A stretch of 64,000 bases of DNA from Sipunculus nudus (lineage: Eukaryota > Annelida > Sipuncula > Golfingiida > Sipunculidae), in contig CM049310.1 of NCBI GenBank assembly GCA_026874595.1, positions 67,224,056 through 67,288,055 on the forward strand. The letters run 5' to 3'. The notes beneath the pieces are model-generated. The model made no database searches. It saw only the letters and a list, made by a program, of their open reading frames with translations, and was not told the DNA's origin. Shown here one piece after another: positions 23,030 through 33,816 of the stretch (positions are counted from its first letter, which is position 1; every line of letters begins with the position of its first letter). The position numbers were made by a program, and so were the translations under genes.

Positions 23030-23200
23030 GGGTCCATGGTCTCGACAGCACACAGGACTCCTTAGGGCACATATCGCGGGTTCGAGTACCGGTATCACCA
23101 GAGGAGCCGTGAGAGTGTTCACGGTCGACCCAAACCAAGGCCTGGTACTCTGCAGTAGTTCTGCAGCTGTTCATAAATATCCTCATCCTCAACTTATGAA
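23030..23200 (+). mobile_element. tRNA-derived SINE-like copy
   Basis: An RNA polymerase III B box-like GGGTTCGAGTACC lies at about 23079, preceded at about 45 bases by TGGTCTCGACAGCA, a weak A-box candidate. The body has GAGGAGCCGTGAGAGTGTTC and a CGGTCGACCC step. It ends in an A-rich tail (AATTAAAAGTAATAAA). A tRNA-headed SINE is the best explanation. The cloverleaf itself is not preserved, so this is not a tRNA gene. Confidence 0.5.
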
Positions 23201-23310
23201 ATTAAAAGTAATAAACTGCAGTTAAAAAATTAAAATTTAATTGCTAATTAATAAAAAGAAATATGAAAAATGAATATTATTCACGAAAATTGGGAAATTA
23301 CATAATATAC

Positions 23311-23351
23311 ATATATATATATATATATTATATATTATATATATATATAAA

Positions 23352-23418
<67 letters not shown>
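23311..23418. repeat. Interrupted (TA)n microsatellite
   Basis: About 108 bp of TA dinucleotides with a few interruptions (TTATATATTATA, AAAATGTG), lying directly before the second SINE-like body. Confidence 0.95.
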
Positions 23419-23422
<4 letters not shown>

Positions 23423-23439
23423 GAAATTCCGAAAGGACA

Positions 23440-23600
23440 GCGAGTACAGGCTGCGACCGGGGCCCATCCGAGGAGCGGTGAGATTTTTCATGGTCGGCCC
23501 CCATCCAGGGTGAGCGCTCTGCATAATGGGAAGGCTGTGCCCAACAGCCGTGTAATCACGTTTGTATCTCAAACGAATGCAAAATTTGGCGAGTTCCTCC
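23440..23600 (+). mobile_element. Second SINE-like copy, head replaced by TA repeat
   Basis: It shares the GAGGAGCGGTGAGA...CGGTCGGCCC body with the copy at 23030-23200 in the same orientation, but the tRNA-like head is missing. The (TA)n run stands in its place. The downstream part (CAACAGCCGTGTAATCACGT) is longer than in the first copy. Confidence 0.4.
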
Positions 23601-24436
23601 ATGTTATGATTCAGTTATGGGGATGATTACACACCAAGGACCCGCAGGTGCGATAGTAACCTGACACCAGGATATTACATAAATGACACTAAGCGTGTGC
23701 CCTGTCACGTATTCTAAACCTAGAAAGATGTATACAGATGTACAAACAGGTTAAGATTAGTTAAAAAAGCGATTACATCCACAGAAAATATATATACCTT
23801 ATTCCTTCAAACTCGGAACCATCCTACAGAGAAGGTTTAACTCAGTAGTATAAAAAATATTTTTTTTTAAATTGAGCAGGGTGACAGCATTTTGTCTACC
23901 TAAAAGATCGACGAACAACTATAAAGACCTATAAAGACTACCGAACGCCACCATCTGAGCCATGGAGAGTGCCTCCCAGTAATTATTGCAACTGTTTGTA
24001 CAATCCATGAAAAACCAGATGTTTGCAATCGCCGCGCGATCACAAGGGAAGCCTCCCTTAGCCTTCTCCACCCTACCCGCCACCCCAGCCCCGACCCCAC
24101 CCCTCACGGTCAAACATCCCCCCTCCCCGGTTACCCGCAAATGATCGGTAATAGTAAATACGTGGAAAAGGGTAAAGTTTGCTCCCCAGTTACTTTGTCA
24201 GTCATATGCTATATTGCTATTTACTATTTTTGCTAATTACTATTCATAGCATTATGTAAATGCCGTGGCCTCAAAGGAATAAAGAAATGTCGCCATTTAC
24301 AAAATGAATCTAAACAATATGCCTCACCAGATCCCATTGGCCTGTTGCTAGGAGTTTTCCTTGGTTAGTATTCCATACATTCTCAAACGACATATCGCCT
24401 GTTCGATTTGGGATTCATTCTTTACCTTAAACATAT

Positions 24437-24632
24437 GTGTTATTACAATATTGGCCGTTTTTCCCTCTTCCCGTTTTATTACAATATGGGTAGGGTATGC
24501 TTATTACAATATGGGTCGTTTTTATAACAATATGGGCCGTAATAACAATATGCTTATTACATTATTGGTCGTTTTTATTACAATATTGGCCGTTATTACA
24601 TTATAGGCCGGTTATTACATTATGGGTCGTAA
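24437..24632 (-). repeat. Right terminal inverted repeat of the 2.86-kb element
   Basis: Inverse partner of 21771-21980. Reading inward on the - strand it has two extra variants with TTGTTATTAC/TTGTTATAAA and ends near a CGGGAAGAGGGAAAAACGGC block that the left arm lacks. Confidence 0.75.
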
Positions 24633-24639
24633 GAGTATG

Positions 24640-25120
24640 ACTTCGACAGCCTGAACCTATTTTCCCACTTCTGTTGTAAAACATAATATCCTATATGTAG
24701 ACACCACAACGCAACTTTGAAATCTACCTCTTCTGCACGTGTATCCCCTCTGTCCTAGCTTTTTTAAAATCTATAAAAGAAATCGTAGTTTGTATATGAC
24801 AGGGCCTTGACAGAAACAACTTGAGATTGTTGTTACAAGTGATGATAATTTAATTGATCAACCAACAAATTCAGTATTTTTATTGTAACATTTTCTATAA
24901 TCAAGTGGGCGTCTTTGGCACCGCTGTATTAAGACAGGGGTGCTCTGTTTTAGTTGAGTTTCCTTTCCCTTTGTATTTGTTTATTTCTTTTACAATATAT
25001 TTTAACACAATAATCAATTCAGTAAGTGCTTAGTCTCTACTATTAGTAAAACATAAGACAAAATTGACATTAACACATGAGCCAAATCAAGAAGTAGATA
25101 ACATGTTTTGTTTTTTTTTG
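24640..25120. other. No gene seen
   Basis: AT-rich sequence between the TIR element and the LINE. No motif recognised. Confidence 0.4.
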
Positions 25121-25121
25121 T

Positions 25122-26330
25122 TTAAGGCAGATTAAAACCAGCGCAGGACAAAACTGGATTTAAATGGTCACGTTTATGCGAAATATACATAGCTTTCGTT
25201 TTTGCTGAATTAAAAATCATCAGCCACTGATCTGCCCACGTTTTTATCGAAGATAAATCATTTTTCAAACTAGAATTAGAATTACACAAGTTGACAAAGA
25301 GTGTTGTATCGTCTGCGAAAAGTCTTATATTACATGACACCATATCAACTATGTCGTTTATGTATATCAAAAATAATAAAGGTCCCAAGACTGATCCCTG
25401 AGGTACTCCAGCTTTTATATTACCCAAGTCAGAACAACCGCCCCGGATGACGACTCTTTGTTGCCTATTATATTGGTAATCTTTAAACCATTAAAGAAAT
25501 GTGCAATCTATACCAAAAGTCCTTTATACCATACTCTTTCAAAAGCTTTGAATATGTCACAAAACACAACATTGACGTTCATCCTTTTATCTTGGCCATA
25601 CAGAACAGATGATAAAGTTCTACAAACTGATTCACAGTGGAATCTCATGGTATAAATCCACATTAAAATTTTGTTATCTTTTTATGTTCACGAAGAAAAT
25701 TAAACGCATACTTCTATATTGCTTTCTCGGCAATTTTGGAGACACAACTTAGAACAGATATAGGCCGATAATTAACAACAAGTTGAGGATCATTCTTTTT
25801 ATATATGGGAGTAACGTGGGTTTTTTTCCATGCATCCGGTACCCGGCAGTGTTCAAGTTAATGGATCAGTTGGCACAGAGGTGCAGCTAAAACATCAGCG
25901 GTTTCCTTGAGTAAGCGTGGACTAATGTTATCAGGACCTGCCGCTTTACTTACATCAAGAGATTTTAATATATCCAATACATCCGTTTGTTTAACAATAA
26001 TACGGGTAAGTTTTACTCCATCGTCGTTTGTGTAAATCTCAGATAGATCACTATGTAAATCATCGATTTGGCAGTTTGAAAGGAAACAACCGTTGAACAA
26101 ATGTGCCTTAACTTTCTCGTCATTCACTAAGATTCCATTACTTATTATAGGTGAATCAGGTGTCTGAGGTTTAAAATTAGTTACACGTTTCACAATTTTC
26201 CAGCGAAGGGTTGTTTTTTATCTGAAGATCATTGATCAAATCAAAATTATTTACCTCCTTGGCTTTCCGACAAGCTATATACTTATTCCTTGCTGATTTA
26301 AAATTCTTCCATGCTAAAAATCAGTATTAC
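25122..26330 (-). pseudogene. LINE reverse transcriptase (CR1/jockey-like)
   Basis: The upstream frame (26193-25858) has a FNGCF linker and DILKSLDVSKAAGPDNISPR, the conserved 'D-x-A-x-GPDxI' entrance of LINE RTs. After about 430 bp with stops comes LGNIKAGVPQGSVLGPLLFL, then INDIV and LFADDTTLFV. The FADD box holds the paired catalytic aspartates. The frame continues to WLMIFNSAKTKAMYISHK and stops near 25122, before the thumb. The 3' end is therefore lost, which is unusual because LINE insertions normally lose the 5' end. In between, 25430-25850 still carries recognisable broken RT sequence. Confidence 0.85.
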
Positions 26331-26341
26331 GCTTTTTTTGC

Positions 26342-27063
26342 CTATATATAAAGACATCGGTCCTTTTTACGTTTTAGGCATCGCAACTTGCTTGTGTACC
26401 AAGGTTTGTCTCCTGTACGTGCGGCAATTGTCTTGTTTGGTATCCAAATTCTCGCTAAGTTTAGAAGAGTAGAGGACCAACAATGACACATTATATTACT
26501 GTCGCTAGTATCAAAACAATGATGCCAATCTGTCTCAGCAAGAGGATTCCTTAAACTGTTCCAGTCACCTTTATTATAAAGCCATATGTTACGAGTAAAT
26601 GTGCAGTTACGGGACACGGGCTTTCGAAACACAGCACATACTGTGGAGTGATCGTTTGTAGATAGAGGTGGTAAAACGTATACTTTGTGAAAAAGTGGGG
26701 GAGCATTTGTGAGAATTTGATCTAGAACTGTCCTAGAATTTTGGGTGATCCTAGTTGGCTCTTTAACTAATGGTGTGAGCTGGACTTCGTCGAAGAGCGC
26801 CTTCAATTTGTTACCGTGGAAAGTAGAAAAATCAGCATTAAGATCACCATATATAATTAGGGTTTCCAGACCCGAAGCCTTTGCTTCGGAAATGACGTTA
26901 CTCAAATATTCCCAAAATGAGGCTAGCGTACTAGGTGGGCAATATATTACACCAATTAAGTATTTTTTATTTGCGAGGCGCAATTCAGCCCACAACATTT
27001 CCAGATCTGGATTCTCAGGGTCACTTCGCCTCTTGATCGAAAGGTGAGATGCTGCTAATAGTG
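26342..27063 (-). pseudogene. LINE apurinic-type endonuclease, C-terminal part, and linker
   Basis: The 218-residue frame reads MLWAELRLANKKYLIGVIYC, then IIYGDLNADFSTF (GDxN active-site strand), TRTVLDQILTN-like and STNDHSTVCAVF (SxDH motif with the catalytic Asp-His). It then continues through a basic linker (KPWYTSKLRCLKRKKDRC) toward the RT. The APE-type endonuclease nicks target DNA to prime reverse transcription. The first 60-80 residues of the domain are missing: homology begins at about HLSIKRRSDPENPDLE (27040) and unrelated sequence lies upstream. Same element as the RT, with one frameshift between them near 26340. Confidence 0.85.
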
Positions 27064-27479
27064 CATTTTGTTTAGATAGGCTTCTTATATGCTTACTAAA
27101 CTTAGTGGCACCTGATGTTTAACCTGTGGTCCCGGGTTTGGGTGTACATCTTCACATAAATATACGAGTATATAAGTAATCATTTGTTCGATGCAGTACG
27201 TACAACTGTAACAAACCGACAATAGAATGTCATCTAAGTATGTTCACATTTAGCGGATCAGAGCATTTTCTTTTTAGAGTTGGCAGCCTTACAAAGAAAA
27301 AAGAACTGTAGTGCATAATTATACAAAACATTTAAAATAAGGACATAAAAATTACAGATAGATTGTACTCTACTGCCCGTAAAATAAGGAATTGTAATAG
27401 TGTAAAAATTAGAACGACAACGAATGAGCGCGCTATTTGGGCTACACTTACAATATATTAAGACAGCTTAACACTGCTG

Positions 27480-27830
27480 GTGATTTGGAAAATACAGTTC
27501 ACTTCCTAAGAAGGATTTGAGGATGCAACTGGGGAAATTGATGAAGAACCTGGTGAACTAATTGAATGTTTACCCAACGATTCAGTGTAGTTTGTAAACA
27601 GCTGAAAAGAACTGAATACACGAACTGACCCTTCTCTGTCTTTCACACAGATTTTACCATCAGTGGTCCAGGTATTATCAATGAGTTCAACCTTCCTAAG
27701 TCGTCAAGCTAAAGCCGACATCTGGGCCCGGGATTTTGATGGCCCCGGATGTCCTTCCTGCATCCAGATCAAGATCCGGACCCACACCGTAATCTAATCG
27801 ATTCACATTGGCCCATTCCTGAGGGGTCTC
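27480..27830 (-). pseudogene. Possible LINE ORF1-like or gene relic
   Basis: The - strand reads TWTTDGKICVKDREGSVRVF and on into SSFQLFTNYTESLGKHS, preceded by QEWANVNRLDYGVGPDLDLD with a frame change. The 'W-T-x-D-G-K-I-x-V-K' string resembles a conserved stretch seen in ORF1 proteins of CR1-like and other LINEs, and it lies upstream of the LINE on the same strand. The assignment is tentative. It could also be an unrelated gene relic. Confidence 0.35.
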
Positions 27831-27839
27831 GTAAATCTT

Positions 27840-28460
27840 ATGGTATTCCGTTCATGATTGACTTACTTTGTGAACAAACATACCCCCCCCCCCATATACA
27901 AACACACCCAAACACACACACGTATTAGAATTAAGAAACAAAAAAAATACTTTTCCTAGAGTGTGCGTTTCACCATTCCCCGGAAAGAAGGATCACATTT
28001 GACTTTACGTATTTGAGTCTGTTCCAGTAAGAAGCTCACGAGAATGAAATGTGTTTTTGTAAAATTCTTAGTTTGGTTTCGGGAGTACGAAAGTACACCC
28101 TGCAGAAATTTCGTTACATATCTGTGAAAATGTTTTGTTACATATAGAACATCAATCAAAGAGTATGGAGCTGTTCCATGACAGAGAGTAACGATAACGG
28201 GTATCTGCTGTCATCAGGTTTAGCTGTGTCATTTTTATTCCTGGACAGAAACTTACCCAGTTAAGTCTAATCACTTTAACAACCTTAAAAACAACAGGTT
28301 CGTGAAATACTCTGTGCTTATACATGTTTAAGTATTGTCTGCTGGTTATATTTACACTATTGGGAAACATTAATATATGGTTTTGTATTTAGCGACAACC
28401 TTAACTCTTTGTGAAACATCCTCATCAGTAGACCGGGGACTGTGTGAAATAAACAGGACC
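27840..28460. other. No gene seen
   Basis: AT-rich with a C11 run at 27883-27893 followed by a CA-rich stretch. The right part (28370-28460) would be 3' UTR if the - strand exon at 28467 is real. Confidence 0.4.
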
Positions 28461-28466
28461 TCATTT

Positions 28467-28694
28467 AAGTAAACAATTCTTCAAAGCTGAGCTCAGCTGG
28501 CAGGAGCCTCTCTTTTGAATTAACCGTGATGAAACCATGACAACATTCCCCATCAGTCCTCACCAACCTGACGGGTGCGCAGTATCCGCGTTTATACCGG
28601 CCTGCTGGGCAACACTTCTCGTAAATACAATTGTACATGAGAATGCCACACACTGTGACCAAATGTATGTCCCCATGATACTGCTGGAATAAAA
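28467..28694 (-). CDS. Candidate terminal exon: cysteine-rich, prokineticin/astakine-like spacing
   Basis: On the - strand an acceptor-like TGTTTTATTCCAG precedes an open frame of about 75 codons that ends in TAA at about 28467. The residues include CIYEKCCPAGRYKRGYC followed by a TDGECCHG segment. Cysteine spacing is C-x6-C-x4-CC-x9-C-x11-CC. This resembles the N-terminal half of the prokineticin/astakine/colipase/Dickkopf C-terminal fold (C-x5-C-x4-CC-x8..10-C-x9..10-C), including the Gly-Glu before the last Cys. The frame lacks the later cysteines of full prokineticins, ending instead in an acidic tail (ELSFEELFT). No ATG or signal peptide belongs to the exon, so it would be spliced to upstream exons at higher coordinates, not found. 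Chance cannot be excluded. Confidence 0.35.
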
Positions 28695-28699
28695 CACTG

Positions 28700-29597
28700 T
28701 CTACATACTGGGCCAGTAAAACGCGCCGAAATATCCAGGTTTATTATTCCTAAATGCAAAATCCATGGTGGATATTAATATCTATATTCCCGAATGTCTC
28801 ACATTTCCAAGCACAGAAATGTTTTTTTTATCAAAAACGGAGTATAGAGCGTGATTGAGAAAATAGTGATGAAACGTGAGCTCAACGGGACAACAGCGTA
28901 ATTATTGATTCAAATAGTCAGACGTGAACGTGACCGATGCAGTGATGGATCCTAATTACTAATTTCCATCATTCACTAAAACATGAAAAATAACCTCTAC
29001 AGCGCCAGAGAGTTATTTATTTATTTATAAAGAAAAGACAATTAAACGTGAATGTAACTAGCAGGAGGAACAATATCGTAAGACGCAATTCTGAACAAGC
29101 GACCATACGTGCACGTGAACACAACTTCCCAGTATAATTATGTCTCCATTATCAAGGAGTAATACATGATTCGAGAACCTTATCAGCGATTCATATCGAA
29201 CAGTGAAAACTCAAAGCTTAATTAGTGATGCATTTCTTATATAATCAGTTTCAATATTCCTAGAAAGAATGCCGCTTGATGATAATATGAATTAGAAATC
29301 ATTTATATCTACCGCGCTAAGGTCTGATCATTGATTCAGTCAAACATGCACTAGGTGTGACACATCAATAACTGAATCCAAGCTAAAGTTATAAAGGGCC
29401 ATTCACGGAATACAACACACTTCAGCTTTTTAGTTTATCCAAACTACTAATGAGTCGGACCACTGCAGCGATAGAGATAAACTTCTGAACCGTTCCAATG
29501 AATAAAAGAAATGAAAAGAAATTAATATTAAGAGCCATTACAGAGAATGTGCTGCTATTACCTAACTGTGTACCAACCGTAAACAACTGCTTGCCTT
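28700..29597. other. Non-coding flank of satellite; possibly decayed repeats
   Basis: No gene. Words related to the neighbouring satellite (ACGTGA at 28874, 28922, 29046 and 29113; GATTCA..CAAACATG at about 29334) recur at irregular 48-67-bp spacing. This may be very diverged units of the same array. Confidence 0.35.
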
Positions 29598-31130
29598 GTT
29601 ACTGGCACTTAAAAAAGTATCAAACGTGAACATGATAACTGCAAGCCTTATTAATACCACTTAACACGGTATCAAACGTGAACATGATAACTGTAAGCCT
29701 TATTACTGACAGTTAACATGGTATTAAACGTTAACATGATAACTGTAAGCTTTATTACTGACAGTTAACAAGGTATTAAACGTGAACATGATAACTGTAA
29801 GCTTTATTACTGACAGTTAACATGGTATTAAACGTGAACATGATAACTGTAAGCTTTATTACTGACAGTTAACATGGTATTAAACGTGAACATGATAACT
29901 GTAAGCTTTATTACTGACAGTTAACATGGTATTAAACGTGAACATGATAACTGCAAGTCTTATTACCGGCACTTAACACGGTATCAAACGTGAACATGAT
30001 AACTGCAAGCCTTATGGCTGACAGTTAACATGGTATTAAACGTAAACATGATAACTGCAAGCCTTATGACTGACAGTTAACACGGTAAAAAACGTGAACA
30101 TTATAACTGTATGCTTTATTACTGAGAGTTAACATGGTATTAAACGTGAACATGATAACTGTAAGCTTTATTACTGAGAGTTACCATGGTATTAAACGTG
30201 AACATGATAACTGTATGCTTTATTACTAAGAGTTAACATGGTATTAAACGTGAACATGATAATTGTAAGCTTTATTACTGAGAGTTAACATGGTATTAAA
30301 CGTGAACATGATAACTGTATGCTTTATTACTGGCACTTAACAAAGAATCAAACGTGAACATGATAACTGCAAGTCTTATGACTGACAGTTAATATGGTAT
30401 TAAACGTGAACAGGATAACTGTAAGCTTTATTACTTGTATTTAACAAAGAATCAAACGTGAACATGATAACTGCAAGTCTTTTGACTGACAGTTAATATG
30501 GTATTAAACGTGAACAGGATAACTGTAAGCTTTATTAATTGTATTTAACAAAGAATCAAACGTGAACATGATAACTGCAAGTCTTATGACTGACAGTTAA
30601 TGTGGTATTAAACGTGAACAGGATAACTGTAAGCTTTATTACCGGCACTTAACACGGTATCGAACGTGAACATGATAACTGCAAGTCTTATTACCGGCCC
30701 TAAACAAGGTATCAAACGTGAACATGATAACTGCAAGTTTTATTACCGGCACTTAACACGGTATCAAACGTGAACATGATAACTGCAAGCCTTATTACTG
30801 ACAGTTAGCACGGTATCTAAGGTGAACATGATAACTGCAAGTCTTATTAGCGGCACTTAACACGATATCAAACGTAAACATGATAACTGCAAGTCTTATT
30901 ACCGGCACTTAACACGGTATCAAACGTAAACATGATAACTGCAAGCCCTTTTACTGGCACTTTACAAAGTATCAAATCTGAACATGATAACTTGAAGCCT
31001 TATTACTGGCACTTAACATGATAACTTCAAGCCTTATTACTGGCACTTAACACTTTTTCAAACGCGAACATGATACATGATGCTTATAACTTGCACTTGC
31101 ATCAGTATCAAACGTGAACATGATAACTGC
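29598..31130 (+). repeat. 52-bp satellite, family 1 (~29 copies)
   Basis: The period of 52 was measured between identical words at 29821 and 29873. Core: GGTATTAAACGTGAACATGA then TAACTGTAAGCTTTATTACTGACAGTTAACAT. Two unit types alternate or cluster. Type A has GTAAGCTTTATTACTGACAGTTAACATGGTATTAA and type B has GCAAGTCTTATTACCGGCACTTAACACGGTATCAA. Type A dominates the left centre and type B the edges. From 30341 to about 30650 they form a 104-bp dimer. Frames over the array change phase each unit (52 is not divisible by 3), so it is not coding. Confidence 0.95.
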
Positions 31131-31139
31131 AAGGTCGAA

Positions 31140-31950
31140 GTGCACCATGGTCAGAATAGATAAACTCTGTTTACTGACACTGAACATGTACCCAACGTGG
31201 CCACGATACTCTAGTGGTATAGCGAAATTAATACTGATATTGGAGAACTTAACAAACATGGCGTCTTAGAAACGTCACTGTGATTACTAGGGCTGAAGGA
31301 CAGCGCTCGCCCTGCAAAGGATCTGAACACCCCCCCCCCCCCCCCCCCCCGCGTTAACGGCTCACAACTTCTAATTATTAGATAACTTATCGCTCCGTCT
31401 GTTAATCCATTTTGTTGACAATCTCAGGAGAGTTTCCGTCACCTAATTAAAATATAAATCCTCTTATAATTAGTCACACCACCATGGTAATCTATGTGCA
31501 ATTGAAATGTGGATTACGGGAATGTAGGCTGGCATTTGATCAGACAACAGTCATATATTGTGGTATGGCTCAACAGTTATTATTTGTAATTTTATGGACA
31601 CGACACCAAATCTTATATCACTGTTTGCGGTTTTCAGAACTATTTTCTAAGCTTTTGATTGTAATTATATAAAATAAAACTAAACCAACGCAAGAAGCTG
31701 GATGTGTTATGACTGCCTGCAGTGTCGTATAGCCCCTCGGTTGTTCATGGGGTTACATTTTGTCTTTACAGCTGATGGACACTGACGTCACCAGGTATAT
31801 TTGGTCAGATTCGATAAATTTATCAAATCCATACAAATGTACTGTCACTAGAGAACTGTGACTTATTTATTATGGTGTTGAACAATTGTATTTCAAGTTA
31901 GGATAGTATAACCAGATTTTTGTTTCCGTAATATGTTGTATATTAATATG
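31140..31950. other. No gene seen; contains a C21 run
   Basis: C21 at 31330-31350. A 62-residue + strand frame at 31484-31672 shows no domain. Otherwise AT-rich. Confidence 0.4.
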
Positions 31951-31951
31951 C

Positions 31952-33072
31952 AGTATCATGTATCGATGTTAGCGTGGGAACGTAGGTTTAGAGAACCTAG
32001 GTGTTTTATTTGATGTTAGTTTCAGTACAGTAGTAATTCCATGAGAATCGGGTTTTTTTGCCGGTTTTAGTTTAGTCCATTTCCTGTAGTAACATTTTTT
32101 ACTGTAAACATTAAAGGCAACGCACCTGCATGATTGATTTTTCCCATACTTTTGTCACTGGAGGCGTGTCCATTTTAGTATTCATGCATTGAACGACAGA
32201 CTACATAATAGTGTAAGGCGATAGGCCAAGAGCGGTCAGGATGTGTGACGTTAGCATCTGTATATATTGCTTGAAACAGAAAGCAAAGACACAATCTCCT
32301 AGGTCAGCGCGCTAGATGGGATAGTCTGACAGTTTTTCGGTCCAGAGGAGGGTCCGAGATTGTCTGTGAACTGATGTCAGAGGGACGATTTCCCGGTGTA
32401 TTGTACTTTAGAGTCTGCGGGTGACCAATGAAAACCTCACTAACGGACTTGTGAGTAGTGTTCACATAAGGAATTGCAAGCCCAGCAAACAGACCAGGAC
32501 AATTGATACGCTGATTATTGTGAATTGTACCTAATATTGTCGTGCGCGGTGGCATATTCGGATACAGAGTGCTGGATATATCCAGGGTAATACTGCAGTA
32601 ACAGACATTGTCTGAGTGATGTTACAGAGAAGGATGTGAGCCTATCTATCGAAGATTCAGAGGAGCGAGTACTAAAGGATTGGGGTCGGTATCAAGCCAG
32701 TGTTCTGTTTTAAGGCGAGAAGCGCTTGTGCATGTGTAAACAGTGCTAACGGTACATAGCTTAGTCACGTGCACGACGATCATGTGACTAGCTGCCGTGG
32801 TGCCAGGCGAATTTTCTGTATTATCTGTGCTTACGGCGAGTGTCAGGATTAATCAGGACTCTGTGAATTTGTGAAATCATATGGACTCTAATGATCATTA
32901 TACCTTGTGTGTGGAACGCCTCTCCAGAGAATTTTAATTTTGATTTTATTATCTTTTAATGTTTTTGTTACAAACGTCTTTCTCATATTTTTGAGTGTAT
33001 GTGTGAGTTTCATCCGGTTTACTCCACCGTTAAAAAAACCCTGGAAAGTCCATTCCTTCGGGGGTATGACAT
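31952..33072 (+). mobile_element. Unclassified interspersed repeat, copy 2 (long form)
   Basis: Inverse partner of 7609-8412 but about 1.12 kb long. The extra segment of about 290 bp (about 32565-32845) has higher GC content and no frame of note. Shared end: AGTATCATGTATCGATGTTA (31952). The other end runs through GGAACGCCTCTCCAG (32910) to GGGGGTATGACAT. An 83-residue - strand frame across 32304-32555 is not preserved in copy 1, so no conserved protein is encoded. Confidence 0.75.
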
Positions 33073-33079
33073 GTACCCA

Positions 33080-33816
33080 TTACGCCCATAAAACAAAAGT
33101 GGCATGCTTTCACGTCCTTGGAACGGACCATGTCAGAGGCGTAATATTGAACACTACTGAATAATTCATCTTACACTATCCCTAAGTTGGTTTAATCATT
33201 TTTGTTTTAGACATTTAGAAATCTGTCACACTGATAAGTCTAATTCCTGGCTTCGCACAATTCAAATTTTCGATTTTACCATGCTGCCAAGTATAATTCA
33301 TCAAAATCAGTTGTCATATAACCCACCCGTCCCCGCCGCGGGACAGAGAGCCACTGCTGCTATTATATATGACTCTGATTATATATTGCTCTGTTTGATA
33401 ATAACAGCTTGCAGCGTTCATGTGATATTTCGTGTTTATGCAGAGTGATGCTGCAGGCCACTTGCAGCTCCTGGTCGGTTTATTGGTAATTCATGTGGGA
33501 GGCTCCCATTAGGTCTAGCTATCATACGGACACCGAGACATCTTGGTCGAGCCACACACCCCTTGTAGAACAATTTGGCCTCACAGGCTAGTGACTGGAC
33601 ACGAATACGTAATTGCATCCTGCTCAGCCAGTGAAAGCACTGATTCCGTTTAACAGCCGCTTATTAGAGACTGGCCGCACTAAAAAATAACGGGTCTTAA
33701 TGTAATCACATCTAAAAACAAGCGATATATGATTATTTTGAAGGGGGAGGTGTGAATTGAAAATGTTTTTCTGCAGATGACCTTTTTCATATTATATTAT
33801 AAATATTTTTCTGCAG
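33080..33816. other. Mixed-complexity non-coding; upstream intron of the 33.8-kb exon
   Basis: From 33330 to 33640 the composition is balanced and free of simple repeats (CCTGGTCGGTTTATTGGTAA, GATAATAACAGCTTGCAGCG), as seen in conserved non-coding DNA. At 33766-33776 a TTTTTCTGCAG occurs that is repeated 40 bases later as the acceptor of the next exon. Using the first copy would shift the frame into an early stop. Confidence 0.4.

Larger units (their letters stand above)
21771..24632. mobile_element. 2.86-kb element with ~200-bp iterated terminal inverted repeats
   Basis: The left end begins TTACGACCCATAATGTAATA, and the reverse complement of the right end begins with the same 20 bases. The match then continues for about 200 bp with few differences (GCCGG/ACCGG, GGCCCATATTGTAATAA, AACGACCAATAAT, CATACCCT). 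Each arm consists of 8-10 repetitions of a motif close to GGCCCATATTGTAATAAAAC, so the ends are both inverted repeats and internally tandem. The interior has no transposase. It carries (TA)n runs, two SINE-like copies and hAT-type end motifs (CAGGGGCGTAGCCAGG at 22847). This is a non-autonomous DNA transposon or foldback element of unknown superfamily. Target duplication is unclear. Confidence 0.75.

Noticed and set aside
23030-23110. tRNA gene suggested by the B-box GGGTTCGAGTACC.
   Set aside because: No acceptor stem or anticodon arm can be paired; a related body without the head recurs at 23440, so a SINE is more likely.
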